A stretch of DNA of 64,000 nt from Arcobacter siniprincipis (GTDB lineage Bacteria > Campylobacterota > Campylobacteria > Campylobacterales > Arcobacteraceae): positions 2,294,001-2,358,000 of the forward strand of contig NZ_CP182343.1 in NCBI RefSeq assembly GCF_048571125.1, written 5' to 3'. The notes under the pieces were generated by a model. The model had not been told where the DNA came from and made no database searches. It saw only the letters and a list, made by a program, of their open reading frames with translations. A program made the position numbers and the translations under genes. Positions 35,536-44,256 of the stretch are shown piece after piece (the stretch's first letter is position 1; every line of letters starts with the position of its first letter).

Positions 35536-37208
35536 GAAAAAAATCCTTCCTTTTTATCCTCTATATTTTTATTTGCTCTTAAAAGAGTTAAATCTACATC
35601 TTTCTTATAATACTTACCATTTAGTGAATAATATACATTTGCATGGGCTACTTCATTTTTTTCATCACTATAAGCAACATCCATACATTCAAAGTTACTA
35701 TTACTATTTTTTATAGTAGGATAAATTCTATAGATAAATCCCCTATCTCCTTGTCTTGTTACAACTTTAGTTGACATACTAAGAGTAGGATTATTATTTC
35801 CTTTTTTTATAAAATTTAAATTAGGACAAGTAATAGGTTCAACATTATTTACCGATACACTAATAGGAGATAAAGAAACAATGTTTTCACCTAAATCTCC
35901 ATACCATTGAGTACCATCTAGCCAAGGAATTTGTGTTACAACTTTTTCTATTAATACTTCACGTCCAGTCTCAAAATTCTTTACAGTACCTTTTTCTTTA
36001 AACGAATCTTCTAAACAACTTGAATAAAATTTCTCTTCTGTCCCTGCATATGCTTTAGTAACAAGTGAAAAGCTAGTATCTTTTAATGGCATACCAACTA
36101 CTTTTTCAAAAGATTGTTCCATTTTAGCTTGTTGAAATCTTTCTCCACCACTTAAGACTATTCGTTCATTTTTATTTTTAGCATAGTACAGAAAGTCATT
36201 TTCTCTACATTGACCTTTATTATCAGAAACACCATTTCCAATAGCATAAAGTTCATTACCTTTAAAATTGGTAGTTCCAATTTCAATAGAACTTGAACCA
36301 ACTTTATTATTCCCTTTTCCACCAGCAATAGGTTTTACATTTATATTTACATTTTTCATAGTACCCATACCAGACAAAGGTAGATTGGAATTTGCAAGTT
36401 CAGAAGAATTTTTAATCACAGGTTTATTTTTTGCTAACTCTTTACCTTTTATAATAGCACCTTTATTTGACTGCCCTATTTTTTCTTTATTAAACATATT
36501 TCCATTTGCAGGTTTCATATAAGCATATCTAGCAATATCTTTTTCAGTAGGAGCTTCAACTATTTCAACTCTTCTATTTTTACCTTGTCCTGTACTTGTT
36601 TTATTAGTAGCAATTGGTTTTGTTTCTCCCAAACCATAAAAATAAATATTTTCACCTTTAACACCAGCATCTTTAAATATTTGGGCAACTGTTTTTGCTC
36701 TTTTTTCAGATAAATTATAATTATAAGAATCTGAACCTCTATCATCTGTATGACCGATAATTAACACTTTTTGTCCCGACTTTGCATATTGTTTAGCAAT
36801 TTCAGTAAAATAACCTTTTGCTTTTGGATTTAAAATATTAGATGCAGTATTAAATTGATATTTGTCTTCTGTAATAAAAGCTTGTCCAATTTTATCGCCA
36901 TTTTCAGCTTTCACATCTTCAAAATAAATAGGTATTTTTTCTTCTTTTGCGATTTTTTCAATAGCTGTTCTTCTTTCATCAATTTCAGACCCGATAAAGT
37001 AACCTATAGTCCCACCAATTATAGCTCCAATTAGCACACCTTTTTTACCACCAATTTGTTTTCCAATTACCGCACCAGCACCAGCACCAACACCTGTCCC
37101 ACCAATTTTACCAAGGTTCTTATTTACACTGTTCTGAAATTCAGTTGTGGAGCAACCCGTTAAAAGAATTGAAGCACACAAAGACAAAGTTATTATTTTT
37201 TTCTTCAT
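35523..37208 (-). CDS. OmpA-type lipoprotein with glycine zipper and unknown C-terminal half
   Basis: 561-residue outer-membrane lipoprotein. Lipobox LLTGC (Cys19), glycine-zipper segment at about 36-74 (GTGVGAGAGAVIGKQIGG), an OmpA peptidoglycan-binding domain at about 113-213 (IGHTDDRGSDSYNYNLSEKRA has the Asp and Arg that grip diaminopimelate; ends GKNRRVEI), then about 345 residues of unrecognised sequence with a low-complexity Asn/Gly/Lys linker and four Cys. OmpA-family lipoproteins normally stop after the OmpA domain, so the long tail is unusual. First gene of a three-gene operon ending at the efflux regulator. Confidence 0.85.
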   Translation of the reverse strand: MKKKIITLSLCASILLTGCSTTEFQNSVNKNLGKIGGTGVGAGAGAVIGKQIGGKKGVLIGAIIGGTIGYFIGSEIDERRTAIEKIAKEEKIPIYFEDVKAENGDKIGQAFITEDKYQFNTASNILNPKAKGYFTEIAKQYAKSGQKVLIIGHTDDRGSDSYNYNLSEKRAKTVAQIFKDAGVKGENIYFYGLGETKPIATNKTSTGQGKNRRVEIVEAPTEKDIARYAYMKPANGNMFNKEKIGQSNKGAIIKGKELAKNKPVIKNSSELANSNLPLSGMGTMKNVNINVKPIAGGKGNNKVGSSSIEIGTTNFKGNELYAIGNGVSDNKGQCRENDFLYYAKNKNERIVLSGGERFQQAKMEQSFEKVVGMPLKDTSFSLVTKAYAGTEEKFYSSCLEDSFKEKGTVKNFETGREVLIEKVVTQIPWLDGTQWYGDLGENIVSLSPISVSVNNVEPITCPNLNFIKKGNNNPTLSMSTKVVTRQGDRGFIYRIYPTIKNSNSNFECMDVAYSDEKNEVAHANVYYSLNGKYYKKDVDLTLLRANKNIEDKKEGFFSWMK

Positions 37209-37447
37209 TGAATACCTTATAATTTATGTTAATTATTTAAATTATATTTAAATTGTTTTTAAAATATTAATAAATAACTATTATATTTGTACATTTTATA
37301 AATATTTGTATTTTAATTATTAAAAAATAATATTTATATTTTAAAGATTGGTTATTAATATTAAAAGTAAGTACATATATTAAAGATTGTTCAAAATTTT
37401 TCAATGTAAATTCACATAAGAAGTGCAATATTTAAGAAGTTATAAAG

Positions 37448-37536
37448 TGGCAGATAGAATGGGATTTGAACCCATGGTAGATATTATCTACATATGCCTT
37501 CCAAGCATACTCTTTCAACCGCTCAGACACCTATCT
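37448..37536 (-). tRNA. tRNA-Ser (GGA)
   Basis: Reverse strand folds as a class II tRNA: acceptor agatagg pairs with tctatct, discriminator G, then encoded CCA (37448-37450). Anticodon loop ttGGAag between tatgc and gcata, and a long variable arm (gtagataatatctac). Reads UCC/UCU. Confidence 0.95.
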
Positions 37537-37562
37537 ACAATATGATTTATTAGTTTTTTTGC

Positions 37563-37619
37563 AAAAAAAAAGTCAAGATTTAAAACTTCAAAAGAAATCT
37601 TAAATCTTGACTTTTTTTA
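37563..37619. terminator. Strong bidirectional hairpin between tRNA-Ser and tRNA-Gly
   Basis: agtcaagatttaa (37571-37583) and ttaaatcttgact (37600-37612) with flanking A-run and T-run. It separates the tRNA-Ser(GGA) gene from the three tRNA genes upstream in transcription, so the tRNA-Ser at 37448 needs its own promoter. Confidence 0.88.
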
Positions 37620-37696
37620 TGGAGCGGGAGACGAGACTCGAACTCGCGACAATCTGCTTGGAAGGCAGAAGCTCTAGCCAACTGAGCTACTCCCGC
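37620..37696 (-). tRNA. tRNA-Gly (TCC)
   Basis: Acceptor gcgggag pairs with ctcccgc, discriminator T, encoded CCA (37620-37622). D arm tagctcagttggctagagc, anticodon loop cTTCCaa between tctgc and gcaga, T arm gcgagttcgagtctcgt. Reads GGA/GGN. Confidence 0.95.
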
Positions 37697-37735
37697 ATAT
37701 AAAACTTCTAAACACCATAAGATGGTACTTAGAAG

Positions 37736-37812
37736 TGGTGGGTCTACTGTGACTCGAACACAGGACCACTCGGTTATGAGCCGAGTGCTCTAACCAACTG
37801 AGCTATAGACCC
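37736..37812 (-). tRNA. tRNA with CAT anticodon (elongator Met or lysidine-modified Ile)
   Basis: Acceptor gggtcta with tagaccc, discriminator A, encoded CCA. Anticodon loop ctCATaa between the cgg and ccg stem ends. It is not the initiator (first pair is matched G-C). CAT elongators can be Met or Ile2 (AUA reader after tilS modification); the stem cggctCATaaccg looks slightly more like Ile2 in other bacteria, but the choice is open. Confidence 0.92.
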
Positions 37813-37827
37813 TCACTAATTCAATAG

Positions 37828-37917
37828 TGGCGGACAGTGAGAGATTCGAACTCTCGGTACCGTTGCCAGTACGCATCCTTAGCAGGGATGTGGTTTCAGC
37901 CACTCACCCAACTGTCC
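37828..37917 (-). tRNA. tRNA-Ser (GCT)
   Basis: Class II tRNA: acceptor ggacagt with actgtcc, discriminator G, encoded CCA (37828-37830). Anticodon loop ctGCTaa between atccc and ggatg, long variable arm. Reads AGC/AGU. Confidence 0.95.
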
Positions 37918-38019
37918 TTCTTTGAATTAGGACTGTGATTTTAGACAAATAAAGTTAAAAAATTGCTTAATTTTTGACGATTTTATATTAATTTTTGAAA
38001 TTTAATCACTAAAAAGGTT

Positions 38020-38706
38020 TTAAATATTTTCTAAAATCTTTTTAACTACATCATTTGGATTTTCTTCTTTATATATTGGCCGTCCAACTACAATAAAATC
38101 AACAGAATTTTCTTTTGCAAATGGAATATCAGCAACTCTTTTTTGATCTCCCGCATCTTCACCAAAAGGCCTAATACCAGGACAAAGTGTGATAAAATTC
38201 TCTGAAGTATTCTTTTTAATATCCGCACTTTCAAAAGCAGAACAAACAACTCCATCAATACCAGCATTAAATGTGTCTTTTGCAAACTGTGTCGCTTTTG
38301 TTGTTATGTATTCATTGTAAATAGATCTAAAACTTTCATTATCAAAAGAAGTCAAAGCAGTAACAGCTAAAACTAAAGGTCTATTTGGAATATCTTTTAT
38401 TCTATCCATTACAGTTTTCATAGCATCTATTCCAGCACTTGCATGTACATTAAACATATCTACAAGTCCTAAGGCTGTTATTTCTTCTGCTGCATCTGCC
38501 ATAGTATTTGGTATATCATAAAGTTTTAAATCCAAAAAGATTTTAAAGTTTGGATTTATCTCTTTTATCTCTTCTAAAAAATATTTACCATCTCTTATAT
38601 ATGTTCTAAATCCTACTTTTAACCAAACATCATAATCTTTTACTTTTTTTACTAATTCAAGATTTTCATCTGCACTTGGTAAATCCAATGAAATACATAG
38701 TTTCAT
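38020..38706 (-). CDS. pyrF: Orotidine 5'-phosphate decarboxylase
   Basis: Last step of UMP synthesis, decarboxylating OMP. 228 residues, the usual length. The catalytic DXKXXD is in FLDLKLYDIPNT (about 56-66), ISLDL at the N-terminus and PGIRPFGEDAGDQKRVADIPFA plus VGRPIY at the C-terminus bind the phosphate. Its ATG overlaps the end of nusB by one base. Last gene of the long minus-strand operon; the tRNA cluster follows. Confidence 0.97.
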   Translation of the reverse strand: MKLCISLDLPSADENLELVKKVKDYDVWLKVGFRTYIRDGKYFLEEIKEINPNFKIFLDLKLYDIPNTMADAAEEITALGLVDMFNVHASAGIDAMKTVMDRIKDIPNRPLVLAVTALTSFDNESFRSIYNEYITTKATQFAKDTFNAGIDGVVCSAFESADIKKNTSENFITLCPGIRPFGEDAGDQKRVADIPFAKENSVDFIVVGRPIYKEENPNDVVKKILENI

Positions 38707-39104
38707 TAAGCTTCCTTAGTAACTTTATCTAATACACCATTTATAAATTTTGGTGCACCATCACTTGCTAGTCTTTTTGATAATTCTATTGCTTCATTTA
38801 TTATAATAGCTCTATCAAGTGTTTCAAATAGTATTTCATAAATAGCAAGTCTTAAAATAGATTTTTCTACAGAACCTATATCTTTTATAGTTCCTTGATT
38901 AAGATGAGATTCAATGTGCTCATTAATAACTGCATAGTTATTTACTACACCATTAAATAAATTTAAAGCGAACTCTTTTTGTTTATTTCTTATTTTCTTA
39001 TCTTCTAAAATTTCATCAACGAATTTTACAATCCCCTCATTACCTAAATCATATGCATAAAGAAGCCCTATTACAGACTCTCTTGCTTGTGTTCTTGTTG
39101 CCAA
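38706..39104 (-). CDS. nusB: Transcription antitermination factor NusB
   Basis: 132-residue helical protein that binds boxA RNA with NusE in rRNA antitermination. Family traits: RTQARESVIGLLYAYDLGN at the start and AIYEILFETLDRAIIINEAIELSKRLASDGAPKFINGVLDK at the end, given here in part. The start is a TTG at 39104 with GGGAA upstream, one base after the ribH stop. The gene order ribH-nusB is widely conserved. Confidence 0.96.
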   Translation of the reverse strand: MATRTQARESVIGLLYAYDLGNEGIVKFVDEILEDKKIRNKQKEFALNLFNGVVNNYAVINEHIESHLNQGTIKDIGSVEKSILRLAIYEILFETLDRAIIINEAIELSKRLASDGAPKFINGVLDKVTKEA

Positions 39105-39105
39105 T

Positions 39106-39576
39106 CTATTTTCCCATCTCTTTATATAAATCTAACATTTCAATGATAGTAACCATAGCTTCAGAACCTTTGTTTCCCACTTTACTTCCAGCTCGCTCAA
39201 TTGCTTGCTCAATAGTATCAGTTGTTAAAACACCATTTGCTACAGGTTTACCTGATTTGATACCAACTGTTGCGATACCTTTTGTAGCTTCAGCAGATAT
39301 ATAATCAAAATGAGGAGTTGCTCCTCTTATTACTGCACCTACACAACATACAGCATCGTATTTGTTTGAAGCCAATGCTTTTTCTAGGGCAAAAGGAATT
39401 TCAAATGCACCAGGAACTAAAACTAAATCAAGGTTTGCTTCATTTCCACCATGTCTAATAAAGGCATCTTTTGCACCTTCAACTAATCTATCAGTAATAA
39501 TATGATTAAATCTACCATTTATAATAAGCACTTTTTCGCTACCGTCAAGTCTTAATTTACCTTCAATAATATTCAT
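39106..39576 (-). CDS. ribH: 6,7-dimethyl-8-ribityllumazine synthase
   Basis: Penultimate step of riboflavin synthesis. 156 residues; conserved NGRFN near the start, VPGAFEIPFALEKAL, GAVIRGATPHFDYISAEATKGI and GVLTTDTIEQAIERAG all match. It is 31 bases after kdsA and one base before nusB. The other riboflavin-related gene in the window is ribF at 52.8 kb. Confidence 0.97.
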   Translation of the reverse strand: MNIIEGKLRLDGSEKVLIINGRFNHIITDRLVEGAKDAFIRHGGNEANLDLVLVPGAFEIPFALEKALASNKYDAVCCVGAVIRGATPHFDYISAEATKGIATVGIKSGKPVANGVLTTDTIEQAIERAGSKVGNKGSEAMVTIIEMLDLYKEMGK

Positions 39577-39607
39577 TTAAATTTCTCCGAAAATTTTATA
39601 TAAGGGG

Positions 39608-40408
39608 CTAATTATATCCTAAAGCCCCTTGGATTGCAAAAATCTCATTTATAGTCTTGTATAAATCTTCGATTTTTAACATATTTGGACCATCACTTTT
39701 TGCAACACTTGGGTCTGTATGTGTTTCAAAAAAGAAGCCATCAACACCAACAGCTGCGGCTGCTTTTGCCATAGATGGAACAAAAGCAGAGTTTCCGCCT
39801 GTTGTTCCTCCTGTACTTGGTATTTGAACAGAATGAGTTGCATCAAAAATAACTGGTGCATACTCTTTCATTAGAAGTAAATTTCTCATATCAACTACAA
39901 GTGCTCCGTAACCAAAGGTATTTCCTCTTTCACAAAGCCATACATTATTATCAAGAGAATTTTGGTAACTAACCTCATCAACTCCTCTTGTTTTTAGTAT
40001 CTTATCAATTGGATGTCGCATAGCATCAGCTGCTAAAAACTGACCTTTTTTTACGTTTATTATACATGATGTTTTTGCAGCAGCTACAAGTAAGTCTGTC
40101 TGTCTACACAAAAATGCAGGTATTTGTAATATATCCATAACTTCAGAAGCAGGTGCTGCTTGATGTGACTCATGAATATCCGTTATAAGTTTATATCCAA
40201 ACTCTTTTTTTATCTCTTCAAAAAGTTTCAATCCATCATCAAGCCCAGGTCCTCTATATGAATCCAAACTTGTTCTATTTGCTTTATCAAATGAAGCTTT
40301 AAAATAAAATTCTACTCTTTTATCTTCACTTAAAGGCTTCAATTTTTCAGCTATTCTAAATACTGTGTCTCTATCTTCTAAAACACAAGGTCCAGCTAAA
40401 ACTTTCAC
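39608..40408 (-). CDS. kdsA: 3-deoxy-8-phosphooctulonate synthase
   Basis: Condenses arabinose 5-phosphate with PEP to KDO-8-phosphate for lipopolysaccharide. 266 residues. Starts with GTG at 40408 overlapping the channel gene by GTGA. Motifs: LAGPCVLED, FKASFDKANRTSLDSYRGPG, GFFFETHTDPSVAKSDGPNM. Asn in VKKGQFLA region and Cys in AGPCV are placed as in the metal-dependent or independent forms; I did not decide which type. Operon: channel, kdsA, ribH, nusB, pyrF. Confidence 0.97.
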   Translation of the reverse strand: MKVLAGPCVLEDRDTVFRIAEKLKPLSEDKRVEFYFKASFDKANRTSLDSYRGPGLDDGLKLFEEIKKEFGYKLITDIHESHQAAPASEVMDILQIPAFLCRQTDLLVAAAKTSCIINVKKGQFLAADAMRHPIDKILKTRGVDEVSYQNSLDNNVWLCERGNTFGYGALVVDMRNLLLMKEYAPVIFDATHSVQIPSTGGTTGGNSAFVPSMAKAAAAVGVDGFFFETHTDPSVAKSDGPNMLKIEDLYKTINEIFAIQGALGYN

Positions 40409-42096
40409 TTTAATATCCTTCTTAAAATTGTTCTTTTTTCTTTTCCACTATAAGCATAATAAAATTCATAAATATTTTGTGCGATATATTGCATATCATC
40501 TCTTGCATATTTATCACAAGCAAAAAGTATTTTATCATCTTTTTCTAAGGGCATATCCCAATCAGGGATTAAATACTTTTCACCACCTCTTATTAAAGCT
40601 AAGGGTACTACATTATTATTTAACTCTCTATTATGCAAAGATGTTCTAAATATCTTTAATTTTATCTCTTCGCCATTATCTAGATGCTTATAAATTTCTG
40701 GGGCATCATAATTATCTATTTCAATTGATTCCAATAAAGGACTTTCATCTATAGTTTGAGTTAATCTTTTTACTAAACTTGAAGCCCAAGCTTCATCTTT
40801 AGTTATCATTTCTTGAATAAACATGTCTGATAAAGGATTTATTAAAGCATTTGTTGTTTTATTAATTAAAATATTTGCAGGTAAAAAGACATGGTCAATT
40901 CTAGAGTTTTCAAACATTGAGACATAACCTAATTCATTCTGTCTTGCTATTGTAATTATTTTTGGGTTTAATCTTTTAGCACTACTTAAAATAGATAAAT
41001 TAGTTGTATCATCATTTGTCGCAGCAATTATAGCAACACTTTCAAGAATTCCAGCTTTTGTAAGCGCTTTTTTATCATCTGCGTCACCAATAATTATTCT
41101 TGAAACACTATCTTCTTTATAATTAACAAGTTTTTTTTCATCAATTTCAATAAAAACTAACTCTATTTCATTATCACTCAATCGATTATGTAAATAATTT
41201 CCCATACGACCAAAACCACAAATTATGTATCTTCCCATTGGGAAATTAGGAGTTTGAGCATTCAAATTATCTAGTTTATAAATCCATTTTTCTAATTTTA
41301 AAATATTTGGTGCTTTGAAAGCTACATCAATTTCTTTTGAAATAATAGAAAAAGGATTTGCCACAATGTCAACTCCAATATCTTCAAGGTTTTCACCTTG
41401 ATTTTCAGTTGTTGCTTTTACTACAAGTTTTATATTTCTATTTAAAAGTTTAGACATAACTGCAACTTTTAAATTTAATTTATCATCATTAAATAAACAC
41501 ACTAATCCCCTGCAATTACTTTTTTTAATTCCTGCTTCTTCTAAAGTTTTTGGTGAACTTACATCTGAAAGTAATACTGGCACATAAGGCGTAAAATTTT
41601 CTAAAAGTAAATCATTTACCCTATTTTCATCTGATTCTATTACTACAGTTCTTATGTCATAGCTTAAAGCTTTTTTTATAATTTCCGAAGTGATATTGTT
41701 ATATCCTAAAACTATAATAAAACTTTGTCTTATCTTTTTTACATTTCTTTTAAACTTATTTCTTCTAAGTTCTTCTAATAAAATCTTATCTTGCAACAAA
41801 GATACAAGAGTACCTATGCCATAAAACCAACCTAATACTGTAAGATAAATTGAAAAACTAACCCACATTCTTTGAGGATAAGTAAACTCATATGGTGTTT
41901 CACCAAATCCAATAGTTGTAGCAGTATATGTTATGAAATAATAAGCATCAAAAATTGACATATGATAAACATTACCTTTATTATCAACTCCATCAATTAA
42001 TAAAAGTCCAACTATTGCAATAGTGTATGTTACAATTATCACAATAAAAGGCATTCTCATTCTAAGAAGAACTATCCACAATGTACTATTTGCCAA
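40405..42096 (-). CDS. Potassium channel with two RCK/TrkA-type domains
   Basis: 563-residue two-helix K+ channel. Helices at about 14-34 and 78-100 flank the pore with selectivity filter TTIGFGE (about 57-63; GFG in place of GYG). Two Rossmann RCK domains follow: IIVLGYNNITSEII (about 128-141) and YIICGFGRMGNYL (about 280-292), each with a TrkA-N style glycine loop, then a TrkA-C region near the end. The start is TTG at 42096 with AGG upstream; no ATG is near. It lies just after a tandem duplication of the end of the preceding gene. Confidence 0.9.
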   Translation of the reverse strand: MANSTLWIVLLRMRMPFIVIIVTYTIAIVGLLLIDGVDNKGNVYHMSIFDAYYFITYTATTIGFGETPYEFTYPQRMWVSFSIYLTVLGWFYGIGTLVSLLQDKILLEELRRNKFKRNVKKIRQSFIIVLGYNNITSEIIKKALSYDIRTVVIESDENRVNDLLLENFTPYVPVLLSDVSSPKTLEEAGIKKSNCRGLVCLFNDDKLNLKVAVMSKLLNRNIKLVVKATTENQGENLEDIGVDIVANPFSIISKEIDVAFKAPNILKLEKWIYKLDNLNAQTPNFPMGRYIICGFGRMGNYLHNRLSDNEIELVFIEIDEKKLVNYKEDSVSRIIIGDADDKKALTKAGILESVAIIAATNDDTTNLSILSSAKRLNPKIITIARQNELGYVSMFENSRIDHVFLPANILINKTTNALINPLSDMFIQEMITKDEAWASSLVKRLTQTIDESPLLESIEIDNYDAPEIYKHLDNGEEIKLKIFRTSLHNRELNNNVVPLALIRGGEKYLIPDWDMPLEKDDKILFACDKYARDDMQYIAQNIYEFYYAYSGKEKRTILRRILK

Positions 42097-42104
42097 AATT
42101 TAAC

Positions 42105-42150
42105 CTATCGTTTTCAAAGAAACTATCGTTTTCAAGGAAACTATCGTTTT
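42105..42150. repeat. 18-bp tandem repeat duplicating a gene's 3' end
   Basis: Unit ctatcgttttcaaagaaa at 42105-42122, again at 42123-42140 with one change (g for a), and ctatcgtttt at 42141-42150, which is the last three codons and stop of the DUF6394-like gene. So the stop codon context is tripled in frame. Confidence 0.9.
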
Positions 42151-42518
42151 GATTTTAATGTATCTCCCACATAAAGAAGCACAGAAACAATATTTGCTAA
42201 TAATGCCCCAGCTGAAAGAGATACGATAGTTGTACTAACTTCAGAAGTAACTATACTTGCATATGTAGCTATTGTCCAAACAGAAGCTGCAGATATCAAT
42301 TGTATATCTGCAACAAGTGAAGTTGCTAAAAGTACAGAACCAACTTGAGTTCTATCACCCAATTTAAGAACTGTTGCAATTACATTTATAATAATTGCAG
42401 CAAAAAGTTCATATTTACTATGGTGAGTCATAGTATCTAAGTCACCATACACAAATCCAAAGTTTACGGTCATTGCTAAAATTATAAAAAATCCAGAAAT
42501 AACTTTATCCATGTTCAT
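42141..42518 (-). CDS. Small membrane protein (DUF6394-like)
   Basis: 125-residue hydrophobic protein with four helices (about 6-25, 35-52, 60-75, 78-115), rich in Ala, Ser and Val. I associate it with a small membrane-protein family common in Campylobacterota (DUF6394), from memory. Start chosen at ATG 42518, which has GAGG at a normal distance; ATG 42527 would be too close to it. It overlaps the FMN glutamate-synthase-like gene by 14 bases. Function unknown. Confidence 0.7.
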   Translation of the reverse strand: MNMDKVISGFFIILAMTVNFGFVYGDLDTMTHHSKYELFAAIIINVIATVLKLGDRTQVGSVLLATSLVADIQLISAASVWTIATYASIVTSEVSTTIVSLSAGALLANIVSVLLYVGDTLKSKR

Positions 42519-44247
42519 GATATTCATCCTCTAAATCTCTACCGATTTTTAATTTTCTTTTAAATACATCATCCATATTATCATAAACTTTTGCATCTTT
42601 ATCTATAAACATTATTCTATGTTTATTTAATTGTCCTACATTTTTAAGTCCCATAATTGCTAACATACTTTTTACACTTTTTAGTAAATTTTTATGATAG
42701 TTTGCTACTTTTTTAGCTTGTTTGTGCACAAAATATTTTTTTCTTTTAGATTTATTTTGAGTAGCAAGTCCAACGGGGCAATCATGACCTGTCGTGCCAG
42801 AACAATATCTAGCTCTAATACATCCAGCACTCATCATAAATCCCCTTGCAATTTGAATAAAATCAGCACCTAAAGACATGATTATTATAACATCATCAGG
42901 AGTTAAAACTTTTCCACTAGCTACAAGTTTAATCTTATCTCTAACTCCATATTCAGATAATACTTTATCTACTAAATAAATAGAATCTTTAATATCAAGA
43001 CCTACTCTTTCCATTGTTTCAATTGGAGCAGTAGCACTTCCTCCACTTCCTCCATCAATAGCAATATAATCAGGATATGAATCTTTTCCTTCATCTATTC
43101 TTTTTTTAATCTCTTTAGCATAAGGTTCGATATTATCTAAATCAGAAATAACAATTTTTACTCCAACTGGTTTTTCAGAGATTTGTTGTAATTGTCCAAT
43201 GAAATCAAAAAGTTCTTCAATAGTATTTGCATAAGGAAATCTATTTGGTGAAAAAACATCTTTATATGCTTCAACACCTCTATAATAAGCAATTGCAGGA
43301 GTAACTTTATGACCAGCTAGTTTTCCACCTGTTTGTTTTGCACCTTGTGCCATTTTTATTTCTGTCATACGACAAAATCTCATAACTTTTTCATATCTTA
43401 TAGGGTCAAATTTACCAGCTTTATCCCTAGCACCATACAATCCAGAGCTTATTTGGAATGTGATATCAGGTAAGTCTGTTGGAACTTCTTTTGGAAAAGA
43501 CTCTAAAGGAGCATCCCAGTTTATTCTGTGAAACAGTGATGATTGTAAATCAAATATATAAGTTTCAGCTTCTGGGTCTTTCCCAAATACTAATTTTCTA
43601 TAAACATCAGCCGCAACTGCTCCATTAAAAAAGAATTGAACTACATCTTTTATCTTTTTTTCAAACTTTGTTCCGTGTACAACTTTCATATAATCAGCTT
43701 TGTAATTTTGATGTGTTACAAAAAAGTTTGATGTTACACTACCTTCACCTGTGTTTATAGGAAATTGTCCTTCTAAAGCTCCTTTAGCAAATGCTCTTGT
43801 TCCTTCAGGAGAAATAGAACCATCACTCATAGCAGATCTTCCAATTATAGATTTAGAAATAAAAGGCTTTTTCCTTCTTGGACCAAAAGTTACTTCAAAT
43901 CCCCCTTCAATCTCATCTTCATTTAAAACTATATTGGCATGTCTTATCATAAACTTAGGATATGGCAAAGGTTGACTTGGAGAAAATGAAGCATAATTAG
44001 GTAAATCTCTACATGCCTTATTAAGCCAGTCTAGTTTATCTTTTGACTCATAAAACTTTTCATCACCAAAGTATTGTCTAAATGGTTCCCTTGCTTCTTC
44101 TAAAACAAATCTCAATCTTCCAATAATTGGATAATTTACCAATAATTGATGTTTTCTTTGAACATATTTATCATGTATATACCAAGCAAATATTACAAGT
44201 ATAATAATACTCCATTCTATTGTTGAAAATTCCCAATCAAAACTCAC
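42505..44247 (-). CDS. Membrane-anchored FMN-binding glutamate synthase-like protein
   Basis: 580 residues: one N-terminal helix (about 12-27), then a glutamate-synthase central/FMN domain with KMAQGAKQTGGKLAGHKVTPAIA, YIAIDGGSGGSATAPIETMERVG (FMN/Gly-rich loop, given in part) and the Cys group CIRARYCSGTTGHDCPVG, which matches the GltB iron-sulfur cluster region. It lacks the amidotransferase domain. Family members are annotated as FMN-binding glutamate synthase family and their substrate is unsettled. Placed in the long operon between an EamA transporter and a small membrane protein. Confidence 0.9.
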   Translation of the reverse strand: MSFDWEFSTIEWSIIILVIFAWYIHDKYVQRKHQLLVNYPIIGRLRFVLEEAREPFRQYFGDEKFYESKDKLDWLNKACRDLPNYASFSPSQPLPYPKFMIRHANIVLNEDEIEGGFEVTFGPRRKKPFISKSIIGRSAMSDGSISPEGTRAFAKGALEGQFPINTGEGSVTSNFFVTHQNYKADYMKVVHGTKFEKKIKDVVQFFFNGAVAADVYRKLVFGKDPEAETYIFDLQSSLFHRINWDAPLESFPKEVPTDLPDITFQISSGLYGARDKAGKFDPIRYEKVMRFCRMTEIKMAQGAKQTGGKLAGHKVTPAIAYYRGVEAYKDVFSPNRFPYANTIEELFDFIGQLQQISEKPVGVKIVISDLDNIEPYAKEIKKRIDEGKDSYPDYIAIDGGSGGSATAPIETMERVGLDIKDSIYLVDKVLSEYGVRDKIKLVASGKVLTPDDVIIIMSLGADFIQIARGFMMSAGCIRARYCSGTTGHDCPVGLATQNKSKRKKYFVHKQAKKVANYHKNLLKSVKSMLAIMGLKNVGQLNKHRIMFIDKDAKVYDNMDDVFKRKLKIGRDLEDEYHEHG

Positions 44248-44256
44248 ATTTTCTCC

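Noticed and set aside
33744..37208. OmpA-membrane-VWA operon as a Zorya-type defence system
   Set aside because: Zorya has MotA/MotB-like proteins plus a helicase or nuclease; the membrane protein here is not MotA-like, the OmpA protein is a lipoprotein, and no effector enzyme is present.
37448..37917. tRNA cluster as an occupied integration site with att repeats
   Set aside because: No duplicated tRNA 3' end and no integrase was seen between 33.7 and 38 kb.
42105..42150. Short CRISPR array
   Set aside because: Repeats are contiguous with no spacers and include coding sequence.
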